This document shows positions 54,191-63,126 of a DNA stretch of 64,000 nucleotides, one piece after another (within the stretch, counting starts at the first letter, position 1; the number at the start of each line of letters is the position of its first letter). The notes beneath the pieces are model-generated. The model was not told the origin of the DNA, did no database searches, and saw nothing but the letters and a program-made list of their open reading frames with translations. The stretch is from Dryocola sp036489025 (lineage in GTDB: Bacteria > Pseudomonadota > Gammaproteobacteria > Enterobacterales > Enterobacteriaceae), in NCBI GenBank assembly GCA_036489025.1, contig DASXGN010000051.1, positions 1 through 64,000 of the forward strand. The letters run 5' to 3'. A program made the translations under genes and the position numbers.

Positions 54191-56101
54191 ATGTCATTGA
54201 TTAGTATGCACGGTGCCTGGCTGTCGTTTAGCGACGCGCCTTTGTTAGACAATACCGAACTTCATATCGAAGAGAACGAGCGCGTCTGCCTCGTAGGCCG
54301 TAACGGCGCGGGTAAGTCCACGCTGATGAAAATCCTCAACCGTGAAGTGCCGCTGGACGACGGGCGCATGGTTTACGAGCAGGATTTGATTGTCGCTCGT
54401 CTGCAACAGGATCCACCGCGCAACGTGGCGGGCACCGTTTACGACTTTGTGGCTGAAGGCGTTGAGGAGCAGGCGGAATACCTGAAGGCCTATCACGATA
54501 TTTCCCACAAAGTGATGACCGATCCGAGCGATAAAAATCTCAACGAGATGGCGCGTATTCAGGAAATTCTCGATCATCAGAATCTCTGGCAGCTTGATAG
54601 CCGCATTAATGAAGTTCTCGAACAGCTCGGGCTGGATGCGGATACCGAGCTGTCCGCGCTGTCCGGCGGCTGGCTGCGTAAGGCAGCCCTTGGTCGGGCG
54701 CTGGTCAGCTCACCGCGCGTGCTGCTGCTCGATGAGCCAACGAACCACCTGGATATCGAAACTATCGACTGGCTGGAAGGTTTCTTAAAAGAGTTCCAGG
54801 GCAGCATTATTTTCATTTCGCACGACCGTTCGTTTATCCGCAATATGGCGACCCGTATTGTCGATCTCGACCGTGGTAAACTGGTTTCCTATCCGGGTGA
54901 TTACGATCAGTATCTGCTGGCGAAAGAAGAAGCGCTGCGCGTGGAAGAACTGCAAAACGCCGAGTTCGATCGCAAGCTGGCGCAGGAAGAAGTATGGATT
55001 CGCCAGGGCATTAAAGCGCGACGCACGCGTAACGAAGGCCGCGTTCGCGCGCTGAAAGCCATGCGCCGCGAGCGCGGTGAACGTCGTGAAGTGCTGGGCA
55101 GCGCCAAAATGCAGGTTGAAGAGGCTTCACGCTCCGGCAAAATCGTCTTCGAGATGGAAGACGTCTGCTATCAGATTGCGCAGAAAGTCCTGGTTAAAGA
55201 TTTCTCAGCCCAGGTGCAGCGCAGCGATAAAATTGCGCTGGTGGGGCCAAACGGCTGCGGTAAAACCACGCTGCTGAAAATTATGCTCGGTCAACTCCAG
55301 GCCGACAGTGGCCGCGTTCACTGCGGCACCAAGCTGGAAGTCGCTTACTTTGACCAGCACCGCGCGGAGCTCGATCCCGATCGCACGGTGATGGACAACC
55401 TGGCCGAAGGCAAGCAGGAAGTGATGGTCAACGGCAAGCCACGCCACGTACTTGGCTACCTGCAGGACTTCCTGTTCCACCCTAAACGCGCCATGACGCC
55501 GGTGCGCGCGCTGTCCGGCGGGGAACGTAACCGTCTGCTGCTGGCGCGTTTATTCCTAAAGCCCAGCAACCTGCTGATCCTCGATGAACCGACCAACGAC
55601 CTGGATGTCGAAACGCTGGAACTGCTTGAAGAGCTGATTGACGGCTATCAGGGCACCGTGATGCTGGTCAGTCACGATCGTCAGTTTGTAGACAACACGG
55701 TGACCGAATGTTGGATCTTCGAAGGCGAAGGCAAAGTTGGCCGCTATGTTGGCGGCTATCATGACGCTAAAGGCCAGCAGGGGTCGGCTCGTTCGCTGCG
55801 TGATTCAGTGCCAGCGGCCTCCAAAAATGCCGCCGAAACGGCGAAAGCAGAAACTGTTAAACGCGGCAATAGCAAACTAAGCTATAACCTGCAGCGCGAA
55901 CTTGAGCAGCTACCTCAACGCCTTGAGCAGCTTGAGGCCGAACTGGGCGAACTTCAGGCGAAAGTAGGCGATGCTGAATTCTTTAACCAACCGCACGACG
56001 CTACGCAAAAAGTATTGAGCGAACTGGCCACGGCCGAGAAAGCGCTGGAAGATGCTTTCGAACGCTGGGAGTACCTCGAGTCTCTGAAAAACGGCGCGTA
56101 A
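54191..56101 (+). CDS. uup: ABC-F family ATPase Uup
   Basis: Uup (636 aa; E. coli 635) is a soluble protein with two ABC domains that acts in ribosome-associated and genome-stability processes; loss raises transposon precise excision in E. coli. Walker A motifs are GRNGAGKST (near residue 36) and GPNGCGKTT (near 353); Walker B segments VLLLDEPTNHLD and LLILDEPTNDLD are present. The C-terminal 80 residues form an acidic coiled coil (LEQLPQRLEQLEAELGEL) that binds DNA in E. coli. It is co-transcribed with rlmKL and leads into pqiA after 16 bases. Confidence 0.96.
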   Translation: MSLISMHGAWLSFSDAPLLDNTELHIEENERVCLVGRNGAGKSTLMKILNREVPLDDGRMVYEQDLIVARLQQDPPRNVAGTVYDFVAEGVEEQAEYLKAYHDISHKVMTDPSDKNLNEMARIQEILDHQNLWQLDSRINEVLEQLGLDADTELSALSGGWLRKAALGRALVSSPRVLLLDEPTNHLDIETIDWLEGFLKEFQGSIIFISHDRSFIRNMATRIVDLDRGKLVSYPGDYDQYLLAKEEALRVEELQNAEFDRKLAQEEVWIRQGIKARRTRNEGRVRALKAMRRERGERREVLGSAKMQVEEASRSGKIVFEMEDVCYQIAQKVLVKDFSAQVQRSDKIALVGPNGCGKTTLLKIMLGQLQADSGRVHCGTKLEVAYFDQHRAELDPDRTVMDNLAEGKQEVMVNGKPRHVLGYLQDFLFHPKRAMTPVRALSGGERNRLLLARLFLKPSNLLILDEPTNDLDVETLELLEELIDGYQGTVMLVSHDRQFVDNTVTECWIFEGEGKVGRYVGGYHDAKGQQGSARSLRDSVPAASKNAAETAKAETVKRGNSKLSYNLQRELEQLPQRLEQLEAELGELQAKVGDAEFFNQPHDATQKVLSELATAEKALEDAFERWEYLESLKNGA

Positions 56102-56117
56102 TGTAAGGAGACCCGAT

Positions 56118-57386
56118 ATGTGTGCCACGCATCAATCTCGTTCGCACATATTGTGTCCACAATGTGACCTGCTGGTGGCATTACCAGCATTGCAGGACGG
56201 CCAAAAGGCCGCCTGCCCACGTTGCGGCACAACACTGAGTACGCAATGGGCTTCACCGCGTCAGCGGCCAACGGCTTATGCGCTGGCGGCACTTTTTATG
56301 CTGCTGCTGGCCAATCTCTTCCCTTTTATCAATATGAAGGTTGCCGGTATCAGCAGCGAGGTTACGCTGCTTGAAATCCCCGGAGTGATGTTCTCTGAGG
56401 ATTACGCCAGCCTCGGCACGTTCTTCATGCTGTTTGTGCAGGCCGTACCGACTTTCTGTCTGATAACCATCCTGCTGTTGGTGAACAGAATCAGTTTGCC
56501 GCTCGGCCTGCAACGGCACATGGCGAGAATTTTATTCCAGCTTAAATCCTGGGGCATGGCCGAGATCTTTCTTGCCGGCGTGCTGGTCAGCTTCGTCAAG
56601 CTGATGGCCTATGGCGATATCGGCGTCGGCAGCAGTTTTATTCCGTGGTGCCTGTTTTGCATTTTGCAGCTGCTGGCGTTTCAGTGCGTCGATCGCCGCT
56701 GGCTGTGGGATGACATTGCGCCGATGCCGGCTATAGAACTGCCGCTAAAAGTGGGCGTGGCCGGCATCCGGCAGGGCTTGCGTTCATGCCGCTGCTGCAC
56801 GGCCATTTTGCCGCAGGAGCAGCTGGTTTGCCCGCGCTGCGAATCGAAAGGCCACGTCAGGCGCAAACACAGCCTGCAATGGACGCTGGCGCTTCTGTTT
56901 ACCTCCATCATGTTATATCTGCCGGCGAATATTTTGCCGATTATGATTACCGAAATGCTGGGCAGTAAATATCCGTCAACGATTCTCGCCGGGGTGATTT
57001 TGCTGTGGGGAGAAGGGGCTTATCCGGTCGCGATGGTTATTTTTATCGCCAGTATTATGGTGCCGACGCTGAAAATGTTGGCCATTGCTTGGCTGTGCTG
57101 GGATGCCAACGGACACGGCAAACGCGACAGCGAGCGTATGCATTTGATTTACGAAGTGGTCGAATTTGTCGGCCGCTGGTCAATGATTGACGTTTTTGTC
57201 ATCGCGGTCCTTTCTGCGCTGGTAAGAATGGGGGGATTGATGAACATTTACCCGGCTATCGGCGCCTTAATGTTTGCATTCGTAGTAATTTTGACAATGT
57301 TTGCAGCGATGACCTTCGACCCTCGCTTGTCATGGGATCGCGCACCAGATTCAACTCATGAGGAGTCGTCTGAGCATGGAAAATAA
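56118..57386 (+). CDS. pqiA: PqiA, intermembrane lipid transport inner-membrane protein
   Basis: PqiA (422 aa; E. coli 417) is the integral membrane partner of PqiB in lipid movement between the two membranes. It has two similar halves, each with a cysteine-rich zinc ribbon (CPQC...CPRC near residues 14-35; CRCC...CPRC near 222-240) and about four membrane helices. The extra residues are at the C-terminus (DSTHEESSEHGK). It overlaps pqiB by 11 bases. In E. coli the operon is induced by paraquat through SoxRS. Confidence 0.95.
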   Translation: MCATHQSRSHILCPQCDLLVALPALQDGQKAACPRCGTTLSTQWASPRQRPTAYALAALFMLLLANLFPFINMKVAGISSEVTLLEIPGVMFSEDYASLGTFFMLFVQAVPTFCLITILLLVNRISLPLGLQRHMARILFQLKSWGMAEIFLAGVLVSFVKLMAYGDIGVGSSFIPWCLFCILQLLAFQCVDRRWLWDDIAPMPAIELPLKVGVAGIRQGLRSCRCCTAILPQEQLVCPRCESKGHVRRKHSLQWTLALLFTSIMLYLPANILPIMITEMLGSKYPSTILAGVILLWGEGAYPVAMVIFIASIMVPTLKMLAIAWLCWDANGHGKRDSERMHLIYEVVEFVGRWSMIDVFVIAVLSALVRMGGLMNIYPAIGALMFAFVVILTMFAAMTFDPRLSWDRAPDSTHEESSEHGK

Positions 57387-59016
57387 AAGCGGGGAAGCAA
57401 AAGTACAGAAAGTGAAAAACTGGTCGCCGGTGTGGATTTTCCCCATTGTGACCGCGCTTATCGGTGCGTGGATTTTGTTTTATCACTACAGCCATCAGGG
57501 ACCAGAAGTCACCCTGATAACCACCAACGCGGAAGGCATTGAGGGCGGGAAAACCACCATCAAAAGCCGCAGCGTTGACGTGGGCGTAGTGGAAAGTGCG
57601 GTGCTCTCAGATGACCTGCTGCACGTAGAAATTAAGGCCCGTCTAAATGCCGGTATGGAAAAGCTGCTGCATAAAGATTCCGTCTTCTGGGTGGTGAAGC
57701 CGCAGATCGATAGGGCTGGCGTCAGCGGGCTGAGCACTTTACTTTCCGGGGCATACATTGAGCTTCAGCCCGGTACTAAAGGGCCAAGTCCGGATGACTA
57801 TCAGCTGCTGGATTCTCCCCCGCTGGCCTCACCGGATGCTAAAGGCATTCGAATCACGCTGGACAGTAATAAAGCAGGGCAGCTCAACCCGGGCGACCCC
57901 GTCCTGTTCCGCGGCTATCGGGTTGGCTCTGTAGAAACCAGTACCTTTGATACGGCCAAGCGAAAAATTAGCTATCAGCTTTTTATCAGCGCGCCTAACG
58001 ACCGCCTGGTGACCAGCAACGTGCGTTTCTGGAAGGACAGCGGGATTGCCGTGGATATGTCCTCGCAGGGGATGCGTGTGGAAATGGGATCGCTGGCGAC
58101 GCTGTTTAGCGGCGGAGTCAGCTTTGATATTCCAGACGGCTGGGATTTAGGCCAGCCGGTTCCTGCCGGGACCGATTTCAGACTGTTTGACGATCAGAAG
58201 AGTATTCAGGATTCCCTGTACACCAAACATATTGATTACCTGATGTTCTTCAAAGATTCGATTCGCGGCCTGCAACCGGGCGCACCTGTTGAATTCCGCG
58301 GTATACGTCTGGGGACGGTGGCTCAGGTTCCGTTCTTCACACAGGGCATGCAGCAGGCGATTAACGATGATTTCCGCATTCCTATTTTGATCCGTATCGA
58401 ACCTGAACGTATTCAGAAGATGATAGGTGAAGAATCCGATATTCAGGACAACATGACCGTCCTGCTCAACCGCGGTTTGAGAGCGTCCATGAAGACGGGC
58501 AATATCGTTACCGGAGCGCTGTATATCGATCTGGACTTCTATCCGAAGGCCGAACCGATGAAGGGCATGAAGAGCTTTAGCGGCTATCAAATCATTCCGA
58601 CCGTAAGCGGCGGGCTGGCGCAAATCCAGCAGAAACTGCTGGATACGTTGGATAAGATCAACAATTTGCCGCTGAACCCGATGATCGAGCAGACAACGAA
58701 ATCACTTGCTGAGAGCCAGCGCACCATGCAGCGCCTGCAGCAGACGATCGATAGTCTGAACAAGCTTATGTCTAACGAGTCCACGCAGTCGCTGCCGGAA
58801 AACATGCAGTCGACGCTGCGCGAGCTTAATCGCAGCATGCAGGGCTTCCAGCCGGGCTCTGCGGCCTACAATAAGATGGTGGCCGATATGCAGCGCCTCG
58901 ATCAGGTTCTTCGCGAGCTGCAGCCGGTATTGCGCACCCTGAACGACAAGAGTAATTCGCTGGTCTTTGAGGCGAAGGATAAAAAGGATCCCCAGCCGAA
59001 GAGGGCAAAAGAATGA
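57376..59016 (+). CDS. pqiB: PqiB, MCE-family tunnel protein
   Basis: PqiB (546 aa, the E. coli length) forms a hexameric needle of three stacked MCE rings spanning the periplasm. One N-terminal membrane helix (WIFPIVTALIGAWILFY, about residues 22-38) is followed by three MCE domains (about 45-140, 160-260, 285-385, each opening with an xxxAxGLxxGxPV-like segment) and a long C-terminal helix (from about 420). ATG 57376 agrees with the family start MExxxGEAKxQKVKNWSPVWIF; 57358 was not used. Confidence 0.96.
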   Translation: MENKSGEAKVQKVKNWSPVWIFPIVTALIGAWILFYHYSHQGPEVTLITTNAEGIEGGKTTIKSRSVDVGVVESAVLSDDLLHVEIKARLNAGMEKLLHKDSVFWVVKPQIDRAGVSGLSTLLSGAYIELQPGTKGPSPDDYQLLDSPPLASPDAKGIRITLDSNKAGQLNPGDPVLFRGYRVGSVETSTFDTAKRKISYQLFISAPNDRLVTSNVRFWKDSGIAVDMSSQGMRVEMGSLATLFSGGVSFDIPDGWDLGQPVPAGTDFRLFDDQKSIQDSLYTKHIDYLMFFKDSIRGLQPGAPVEFRGIRLGTVAQVPFFTQGMQQAINDDFRIPILIRIEPERIQKMIGEESDIQDNMTVLLNRGLRASMKTGNIVTGALYIDLDFYPKAEPMKGMKSFSGYQIIPTVSGGLAQIQQKLLDTLDKINNLPLNPMIEQTTKSLAESQRTMQRLQQTIDSLNKLMSNESTQSLPENMQSTLRELNRSMQGFQPGSAAYNKMVADMQRLDQVLRELQPVLRTLNDKSNSLVFEAKDKKDPQPKRAKE

Positions 59017-59579
59017 AAAAGTGGCTTCCGTTAGTTGCGGCTCTGGCTCTGAGCGCCTGTAGCAGCAGCGATGATGGCAAAACGTATTATCAGCTGCCGC
59101 AAAGCTCCGGGCCTGCTATGCAGGCCGTGAGCCAGCCAGGCACGCATTTGCTGTGGGTTGAGCAAGTCGCCGTGCCTGATTACCTCGCCGGAAACGGGGT
59201 GGTCTATCAGACCAGCGACGTGCAGTACGTTATTGCTACCAGTAATCTGTGGGCGAGCCCGCTGGACCAGCAGCTGCGCAATACGCTGGTCAGCAATCTG
59301 AGCAGCGCTTTACCGGGCTGGGTCGTGGCTTCCCAGCCGTTAGGCAACGATCAGGATACGCTGAATGTGAACGTCACCGGCTTCCACGGTCGTTATGACG
59401 GGAAGGTTATCGTCAGCGGAGAATGGCTGCTCAAACATCAGGGCCAGCTCATCAAGCGTCCTTTCCATCTTGAGCTAAAACAGCAGGAAGATGGTTATGA
59501 TGCAATGGTGAAAACCCTGGCGCAGGCCTGGCAGCAGGAGGCTCAGAGCATTTCCAGCGAGCTTACCCGCCTGAATTAA
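59013..59579 (+). CDS. pqiC: PqiC, outer-membrane lipoprotein of the Pqi system
   Basis: PqiC (188 aa; E. coli 187, formerly ymbA) is an outer-membrane lipoprotein that docks with the end of the PqiB needle. The lipoprotein signal ends with the lipobox LSAC (Cys16), followed by SSSDDG, with Ser at +2 in line with outer-membrane sorting. It overlaps pqiB by four bases (ATGA). Confidence 0.95.
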   Translation: MKKWLPLVAALALSACSSSDDGKTYYQLPQSSGPAMQAVSQPGTHLLWVEQVAVPDYLAGNGVVYQTSDVQYVIATSNLWASPLDQQLRNTLVSNLSSALPGWVVASQPLGNDQDTLNVNVTGFHGRYDGKVIVSGEWLLKHQGQLIKRPFHLELKQQEDGYDAMVKTLAQAWQQEAQSISSELTRLN

Positions 59580-59597
59580 TTTCGCCTGACCGCACAA

Positions 59598-59642
59598 AAA
59601 AGCTGCGTTCTTCGTCTTAAAAACGAAGCGCAGCTTTTCTTT
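59598..59642 (+). terminator. Terminator after pqiC
   Basis: A 10-bp stem, AAAAGCTGCG/CGCAGCTTTT, is extended inward by CTTCGT/ACGAAG after a small bulge, and is followed by CTTTT. Confidence 0.85.
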
Positions 59643-59835
59643 TGGCATGAGTTCGTTACCTGTGCGACTTCACAGTTTTTGTACAAATGATATCCCGTGT
59701 AGCTCACAAATATGACATTGGCGTGAATTTTGCGCATTGACGATGGGGGCGTTTACAGGTATCCCTTAACTGTGGTTGCACGTTTTGTAATCACTGTTTT
59801 CTTTCCACCAGATCAAAAAATGAGGGAAACGAGGC

Positions 59836-60003
59836 ATGAAGAGACAAAAACGAGATCGCCTGGAACGGGCGCACCAACGTGGTTATCAAGCAGGTATCGC
59901 AGGACGCTCCAAAGAGATATGTCCTTATCAGGCTCTGAATCAGAGGTCATACTGGATGGGAGGCTGGCGAGAAGCCATGGAAGACAGGGCGGTTACCGCG
60001 TAA
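59836..60003 (+). CDS. rmf: Ribosome modulation factor
   Basis: RMF (55 aa, the E. coli length) binds the 30S subunit near the anti-Shine-Dalgarno region and makes inactive 90S/100S dimers in stationary phase. The reading frame gives MKRQKRDRLERAHQRGYQAG and then ...GRSKEICPYQALNQRSYWMGGWREAMEDR (written here in parts), nearly identical to E. coli RMF and strongly basic. A GGGAAACGAGG ribosome site precedes the ATG. The gene is short enough to be missed by usual ORF cut-offs. About 250 bases of upstream DNA (59643-59835) hold its promoter; induction by ppGpp is known in E. coli. Confidence 0.96.
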   Translation: MKRQKRDRLERAHQRGYQAGIAGRSKEICPYQALNQRSYWMGGWREAMEDRAVTA

Positions 60004-60025
60004 TCACTGTCTCTTTAAGTTGAAA

Positions 60026-60050
60026 GAAACCTCCGCCGCGCGGAGGTTTC
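60026..60050. terminator. Terminator between rmf and fabA
   Basis: A 10-bp stem, GAAACCTCCG/CGGAGGTTTC with a five-base loop, lies between the convergent rmf and fabA. The minus-strand side has a TTTCTTTC tail, so it best fits fabA but can serve both. Confidence 0.8.
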
Positions 60051-60063
60051 ACGTTTCCGGGGA

Positions 60064-60582
60064 TTAGAAAGCGGTAGTGTCTTTGAACAGACCGACTTTC
60101 ATGTCGGTGGCGGTGTAAATCACGCGGCCATCGACCAGCACTTCACCATCGGCCATGCCCATAATCAGACGACGATTAATCACGCGTTTGAAGTGAATGC
60201 GATAGGTTACTTTTTTCGCCGTTGGCAGGATTTGACCCGACAGCTTGACTTCACCCACGCCCAGCGCACGGCCTTTACCTTCACCGCCTAACCAGCCGAG
60301 GTAGAACCCAACCAGCTGCCACATGGCATCCAGACCCAAACAGCCTGGCATCACCGGATCGCCAATGAAGTGGCAGGCAAAGAACCACAGGTCAGGAGTA
60401 ATATCTAATTCTGCTTCAACGTAACCTTTATCGAAGTTACCGCCGTCTTCGGTCATTTTGACCACGCGGTCCATCATCAGCATGGGAGGCGCAGGTAACC
60501 GTGGGCCTTCCGCGCCAAACAGTTCGCCACGACCAGAGGCAAGAAGATCTTCTTTTGTATAGGATTCGCGTTTATCTACCAT
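60064..60582 (-). CDS. fabA: 3-hydroxydecanoyl-ACP dehydratase/isomerase
   Basis: FabA (172 aa, the E. coli length) dehydrates hydroxydecanoyl-ACP and isomerises the product, the branch point for unsaturated fatty acids. The catalytic His and Asp are seen in FACHFIGDPVMPG (His near residue 71) and CLGLDAMWQL (Asp near residue 85). It is preceded by FabR and FadR sites. Confidence 0.98.
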   Translation of the reverse strand: MVDKRESYTKEDLLASGRGELFGAEGPRLPAPPMLMMDRVVKMTEDGGNFDKGYVEAELDITPDLWFFACHFIGDPVMPGCLGLDAMWQLVGFYLGWLGGEGKGRALGVGEVKLSGQILPTAKKVTYRIHFKRVINRRLIMGMADGEVLVDGRVIYTATDMKVGLFKDTTAF

Positions 60583-60598
60583 GTCTACAGTAAGCCTT

Positions 60599-60656
60599 TT
60601 TATAATGAAGCACGCAGGTTAGCTAACACGTGTACGCTCAACAAGTCCGATCAGTT
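60599..60656 (-). promoter_or_regulatory. fabA promoter with FabR and FadR operators
   Basis: On the minus strand the order is a FadR-type site AACTGATCGGACTTGTT (60640-60656; consensus AACTGGTCNGACNNGTT with few changes), a FabR-type site AGCGTACACGTGTTAGCT (60621-60638) and a TATAAA -10 (60599-60604). FabR covers the -35 position, in line with repression, and FadR lies just upstream, in line with activation, as known for E. coli fabA. The FadR site overlaps the last codons and stop of lonH. Confidence 0.75.
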
Positions 60657-62405
60657 GTGGTTGAACCAGTTGAGCCAACGCAGCGGCCACGGATATCGGT
60701 GTCGAATGTCCTGCGCGGATGCCTGTGCGATTCGCTCCAGAACCGCGCGCATCAGAGTATTTTGCCCTTCGCCATCCCATGGCAGATTCGTTAATAAGGG
60801 TAGTGCATCGGTGACTTCGTCGATGGCCCAGATAGAGAATTTTCCCTGCTCAACCGCTTCCAGCACATCCTGATGCAGACAAAGATGGCGAACGTTAGCC
60901 ACCGGGATGATAACGCCCTGGATGCCCGTCAGCTCACGCTGCTGGCAAATGCGGAAGAAGCCTTCAATTTTCTCATTGAGGCCGCCGACCGGCTGAACTC
61001 GCCCGAACTGATCGACCGAGCCGGTAATCGCAATATGCTGATAAATAGGCACGTTGGCCAGAGCGCTAATCAGCGCGCAAAGCTCGGCCATTGAGGCGCT
61101 GTCGCCGTCCACTTCGCTGTATGACTGTTCAAAGGTGATGGAGGCAGAGAACGGGATTTGCTGTTCAAGCTGCAGCTCGGACATCAAAAACGCCTGCATG
61201 ATCATCATGCCCTTGGCGTGTATATTTCCGCCCAATTCCGCCTTGCGTTCCACGTCGGTGAACTCGCCGTCGCCGACGTGGACAACGCAGCTGATTCTTG
61301 AAGGTTCGCCAAAGGCGCGCGGATGGCCCGGGAACTCAATCACGGACAACGCATTGATTTGCCCGACCATTTCGCCTTCGGTTTCGATCAGAATCTGCTC
61401 GAGCAGGATTTCATCCTGCATACGTTCGGCGAGGAAGCCTTCGCGCCATTCACGCTGTACCAACATCTGGGAAAGCTGCTCGGCGCTAAACGTTCCGTCT
61501 TCGGTAAAGGAGGCGACTTCTCTGAGCTGGCGAGTTAACCACAGCGGATTCAGCGGTAGCGTTTCCTGATCGCCCGTGTAGCGCACGGCTTCACGAATCA
61601 GAGCGGGCCAGGCATCCTGAGCAGGAGAAGGTAAATGCTTTGCCAGGGCGACGGCACGAACCCACTGGCACCATAAGACCATTTCTTCGGGGGAGGCAAT
61701 TTGCAGGTTTTCTTCAAACTCGCTGTAGATGGCTACGGAAGCCATCTCCGGTTCCATATCCTGGAAATCAGCCAGCGACTCGCGCTCACCGACCAGAATC
61801 AATTTAAGATTCAGAGGCAGAGAAGGGATATGAACGGGCAGCGGACGAGATTCATCAGGCGAAATCCAGTCAAAGCGGCCCTGGGTCACCATTTGTTTCA
61901 GGCGCAGCCACAGCAAAGGCTGGGCCAGCACGCTGCGCAGGGAGAGAATTAATACGCCGCCGTTAGCGCGATGGATGACCCCAGGCGTCAGGCTAATTTC
62001 ACCGGCAAACTGGCGCACGCAGCCAAACAGCTGCTCTGCCTCTACCCAGTCGGCGATAACAACTTCACCTTTGCCCGTAAAGTCGCCTTCGGTTTCCGCC
62101 GCAGGGCTTAGTGTGATACGGCTGCCTTCAATCTGATAGTGTCCGCCGGTCAGCGCGTCGGCAGGCTGCCAGACTTCGCTGGCTGCGGCAGCAATAAGGT
62201 TGAGGTACTCGGACTCTTCAGCCGCTTTTACCAGCATCAGATCAGCCGAGGCTACCGGTTGGCTCAGCTGCTCAAGCCCGTAGAACAGGCGTGACTGGAC
62301 AGCGGAGAAAGGAGCAGAGTCGGTGTCATAAGGCTGCGCAAAAATGTCCTGAAAACTCTCGGTATCAGGAACAAGGGCACGCCATTCAAGTCGATTAGTC
62401 GTCAA
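60651..62405 (-). CDS. lonH: LonH (YcbZ), Lon-type protease domain protein without ATPase
   Basis: A 584-residue protein (E. coli YcbZ 586) with a C-terminal Lon protease domain. The catalytic pair is Ser436 (DGDSASM) and Lys479 (GGLNEKIEG), 43 residues apart as in Lon. No P-loop is visible in the N-terminal part, which differs from the AAA+ module of Lon; its natural substrates are unknown. The start is a TTG codon (CAA at 62403-62405) without a clear ribosome site, chosen because it aligns with the family N-terminus (MTxxxLxWRxLVPDTxS). It lies directly upstream of fabA. Confidence 0.9.
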   Translation of the reverse strand: MTTNRLEWRALVPDTESFQDIFAQPYDTDSAPFSAVQSRLFYGLEQLSQPVASADLMLVKAAEESEYLNLIAAAASEVWQPADALTGGHYQIEGSRITLSPAAETEGDFTGKGEVVIADWVEAEQLFGCVRQFAGEISLTPGVIHRANGGVLILSLRSVLAQPLLWLRLKQMVTQGRFDWISPDESRPLPVHIPSLPLNLKLILVGERESLADFQDMEPEMASVAIYSEFEENLQIASPEEMVLWCQWVRAVALAKHLPSPAQDAWPALIREAVRYTGDQETLPLNPLWLTRQLREVASFTEDGTFSAEQLSQMLVQREWREGFLAERMQDEILLEQILIETEGEMVGQINALSVIEFPGHPRAFGEPSRISCVVHVGDGEFTDVERKAELGGNIHAKGMMIMQAFLMSELQLEQQIPFSASITFEQSYSEVDGDSASMAELCALISALANVPIYQHIAITGSVDQFGRVQPVGGLNEKIEGFFRICQQRELTGIQGVIIPVANVRHLCLHQDVLEAVEQGKFSIWAIDEVTDALPLLTNLPWDGEGQNTLMRAVLERIAQASAQDIRHRYPWPLRWLNWFNHN

Positions 62406-62580
62406 AGTCGCTATTTATTAAGTAGATTTCAAAGGCGCGATTATACAAGAATAGACCGGACAGCACACGGTTAATACTGGGATTCAGGTTCACCCGGCTC
62501 ACAGCTTTCATTTTTCAGGTGAGCGAAAACGGCAAAAACTGTTATCCTGAAGTAAGTTACACGGTCACACTGAGATAACG

Positions 62581-63033
62581 ATGAAATATCAACAGTTAGA
62601 AAATCTCGAGAGCGGCTGGAAGTGGAAATATCTGGTGAAAAAACACCGTGAAGGTGAGTTGATCACAAGATATATCGAAGCCAGTGCGGCAAAAGAGGCC
62701 GTGGATGCTCTGCTAAGCCTGGAAAACGAACCTGTTTTAGTGCTGGGCTGGATTGAACAGCATATGAACCCAACGCTTCATAACCGTATGAAGCAAACTA
62801 TACGTGCCCGTCGTAAGCGTCATTTTAATGCCGAACATCAACATACGCGCAAGAAGTCTATCGATCTTGAGTATCTTGTCTGGCAACGGCTGGCTGGGCT
62901 GGCTCAACGGCGCGGCTGTACGCTCTCTGAGACCATTGTGCAGTTGATAGAAGATGCTGAACGCAAAGAAAAATATGCCAGCCAGATGTCAAATCTCAAG
63001 CAGGATCTTCAGGCGTTGCTGGGTAAAGAGTAG
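62581..63033 (+). CDS. matP: Macrodomain Ter protein MatP
   Basis: MatP (150 aa, the E. coli length) binds matS sites, organises the terminus macrodomain, links it to the divisome and displaces MukBEF, whose genes lie 30 kb away in this window. A basic N-terminal four-helix part is followed by a ribbon-helix-helix domain (about residues 97-125: SIDLEYLVWQRLAGLAQRRG) and a C-terminal coiled coil. Confidence 0.97.
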   Translation: MKYQQLENLESGWKWKYLVKKHREGELITRYIEASAAKEAVDALLSLENEPVLVLGWIEQHMNPTLHNRMKQTIRARRKRHFNAEHQHTRKKSIDLEYLVWQRLAGLAQRRGCTLSETIVQLIEDAERKEKYASQMSNLKQDLQALLGKE

Positions 63034-63086
63034 CCACTTTGTTTGCCTGGCGGCTTCATTAAGATATTTAGTCGATTTCAGAAAAC

Positions 63087-63115
63087 AAAAAACCCCGCCG
63101 AAGCGGGGTTTTTTT
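63087..63115. terminator. Bidirectional terminator between matP and ompA
   Basis: An AACCCCGC/GCGGGGTT stem with a CGAA loop has an A-run before and a seven-base T-run after, so it works for both convergent genes. Confidence 0.92.
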
Positions 63116-63126
63116 ATAACGGTAAC

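Noticed and set aside
59661..59674. A CRP-like inverted repeat upstream of rmf (TGTGCGACTTCACA)
   Set aside because: The half-sites are separated by fewer bases than CRP needs (TGTGA-N6-TCACA), so it does not fit.
59730..60023. A 97-codon frame overlapping rmf
   Set aside because: It reads rmf in the wrong frame. The RMF frame (59836-60003) gives a nearly identical protein to E. coli RMF.
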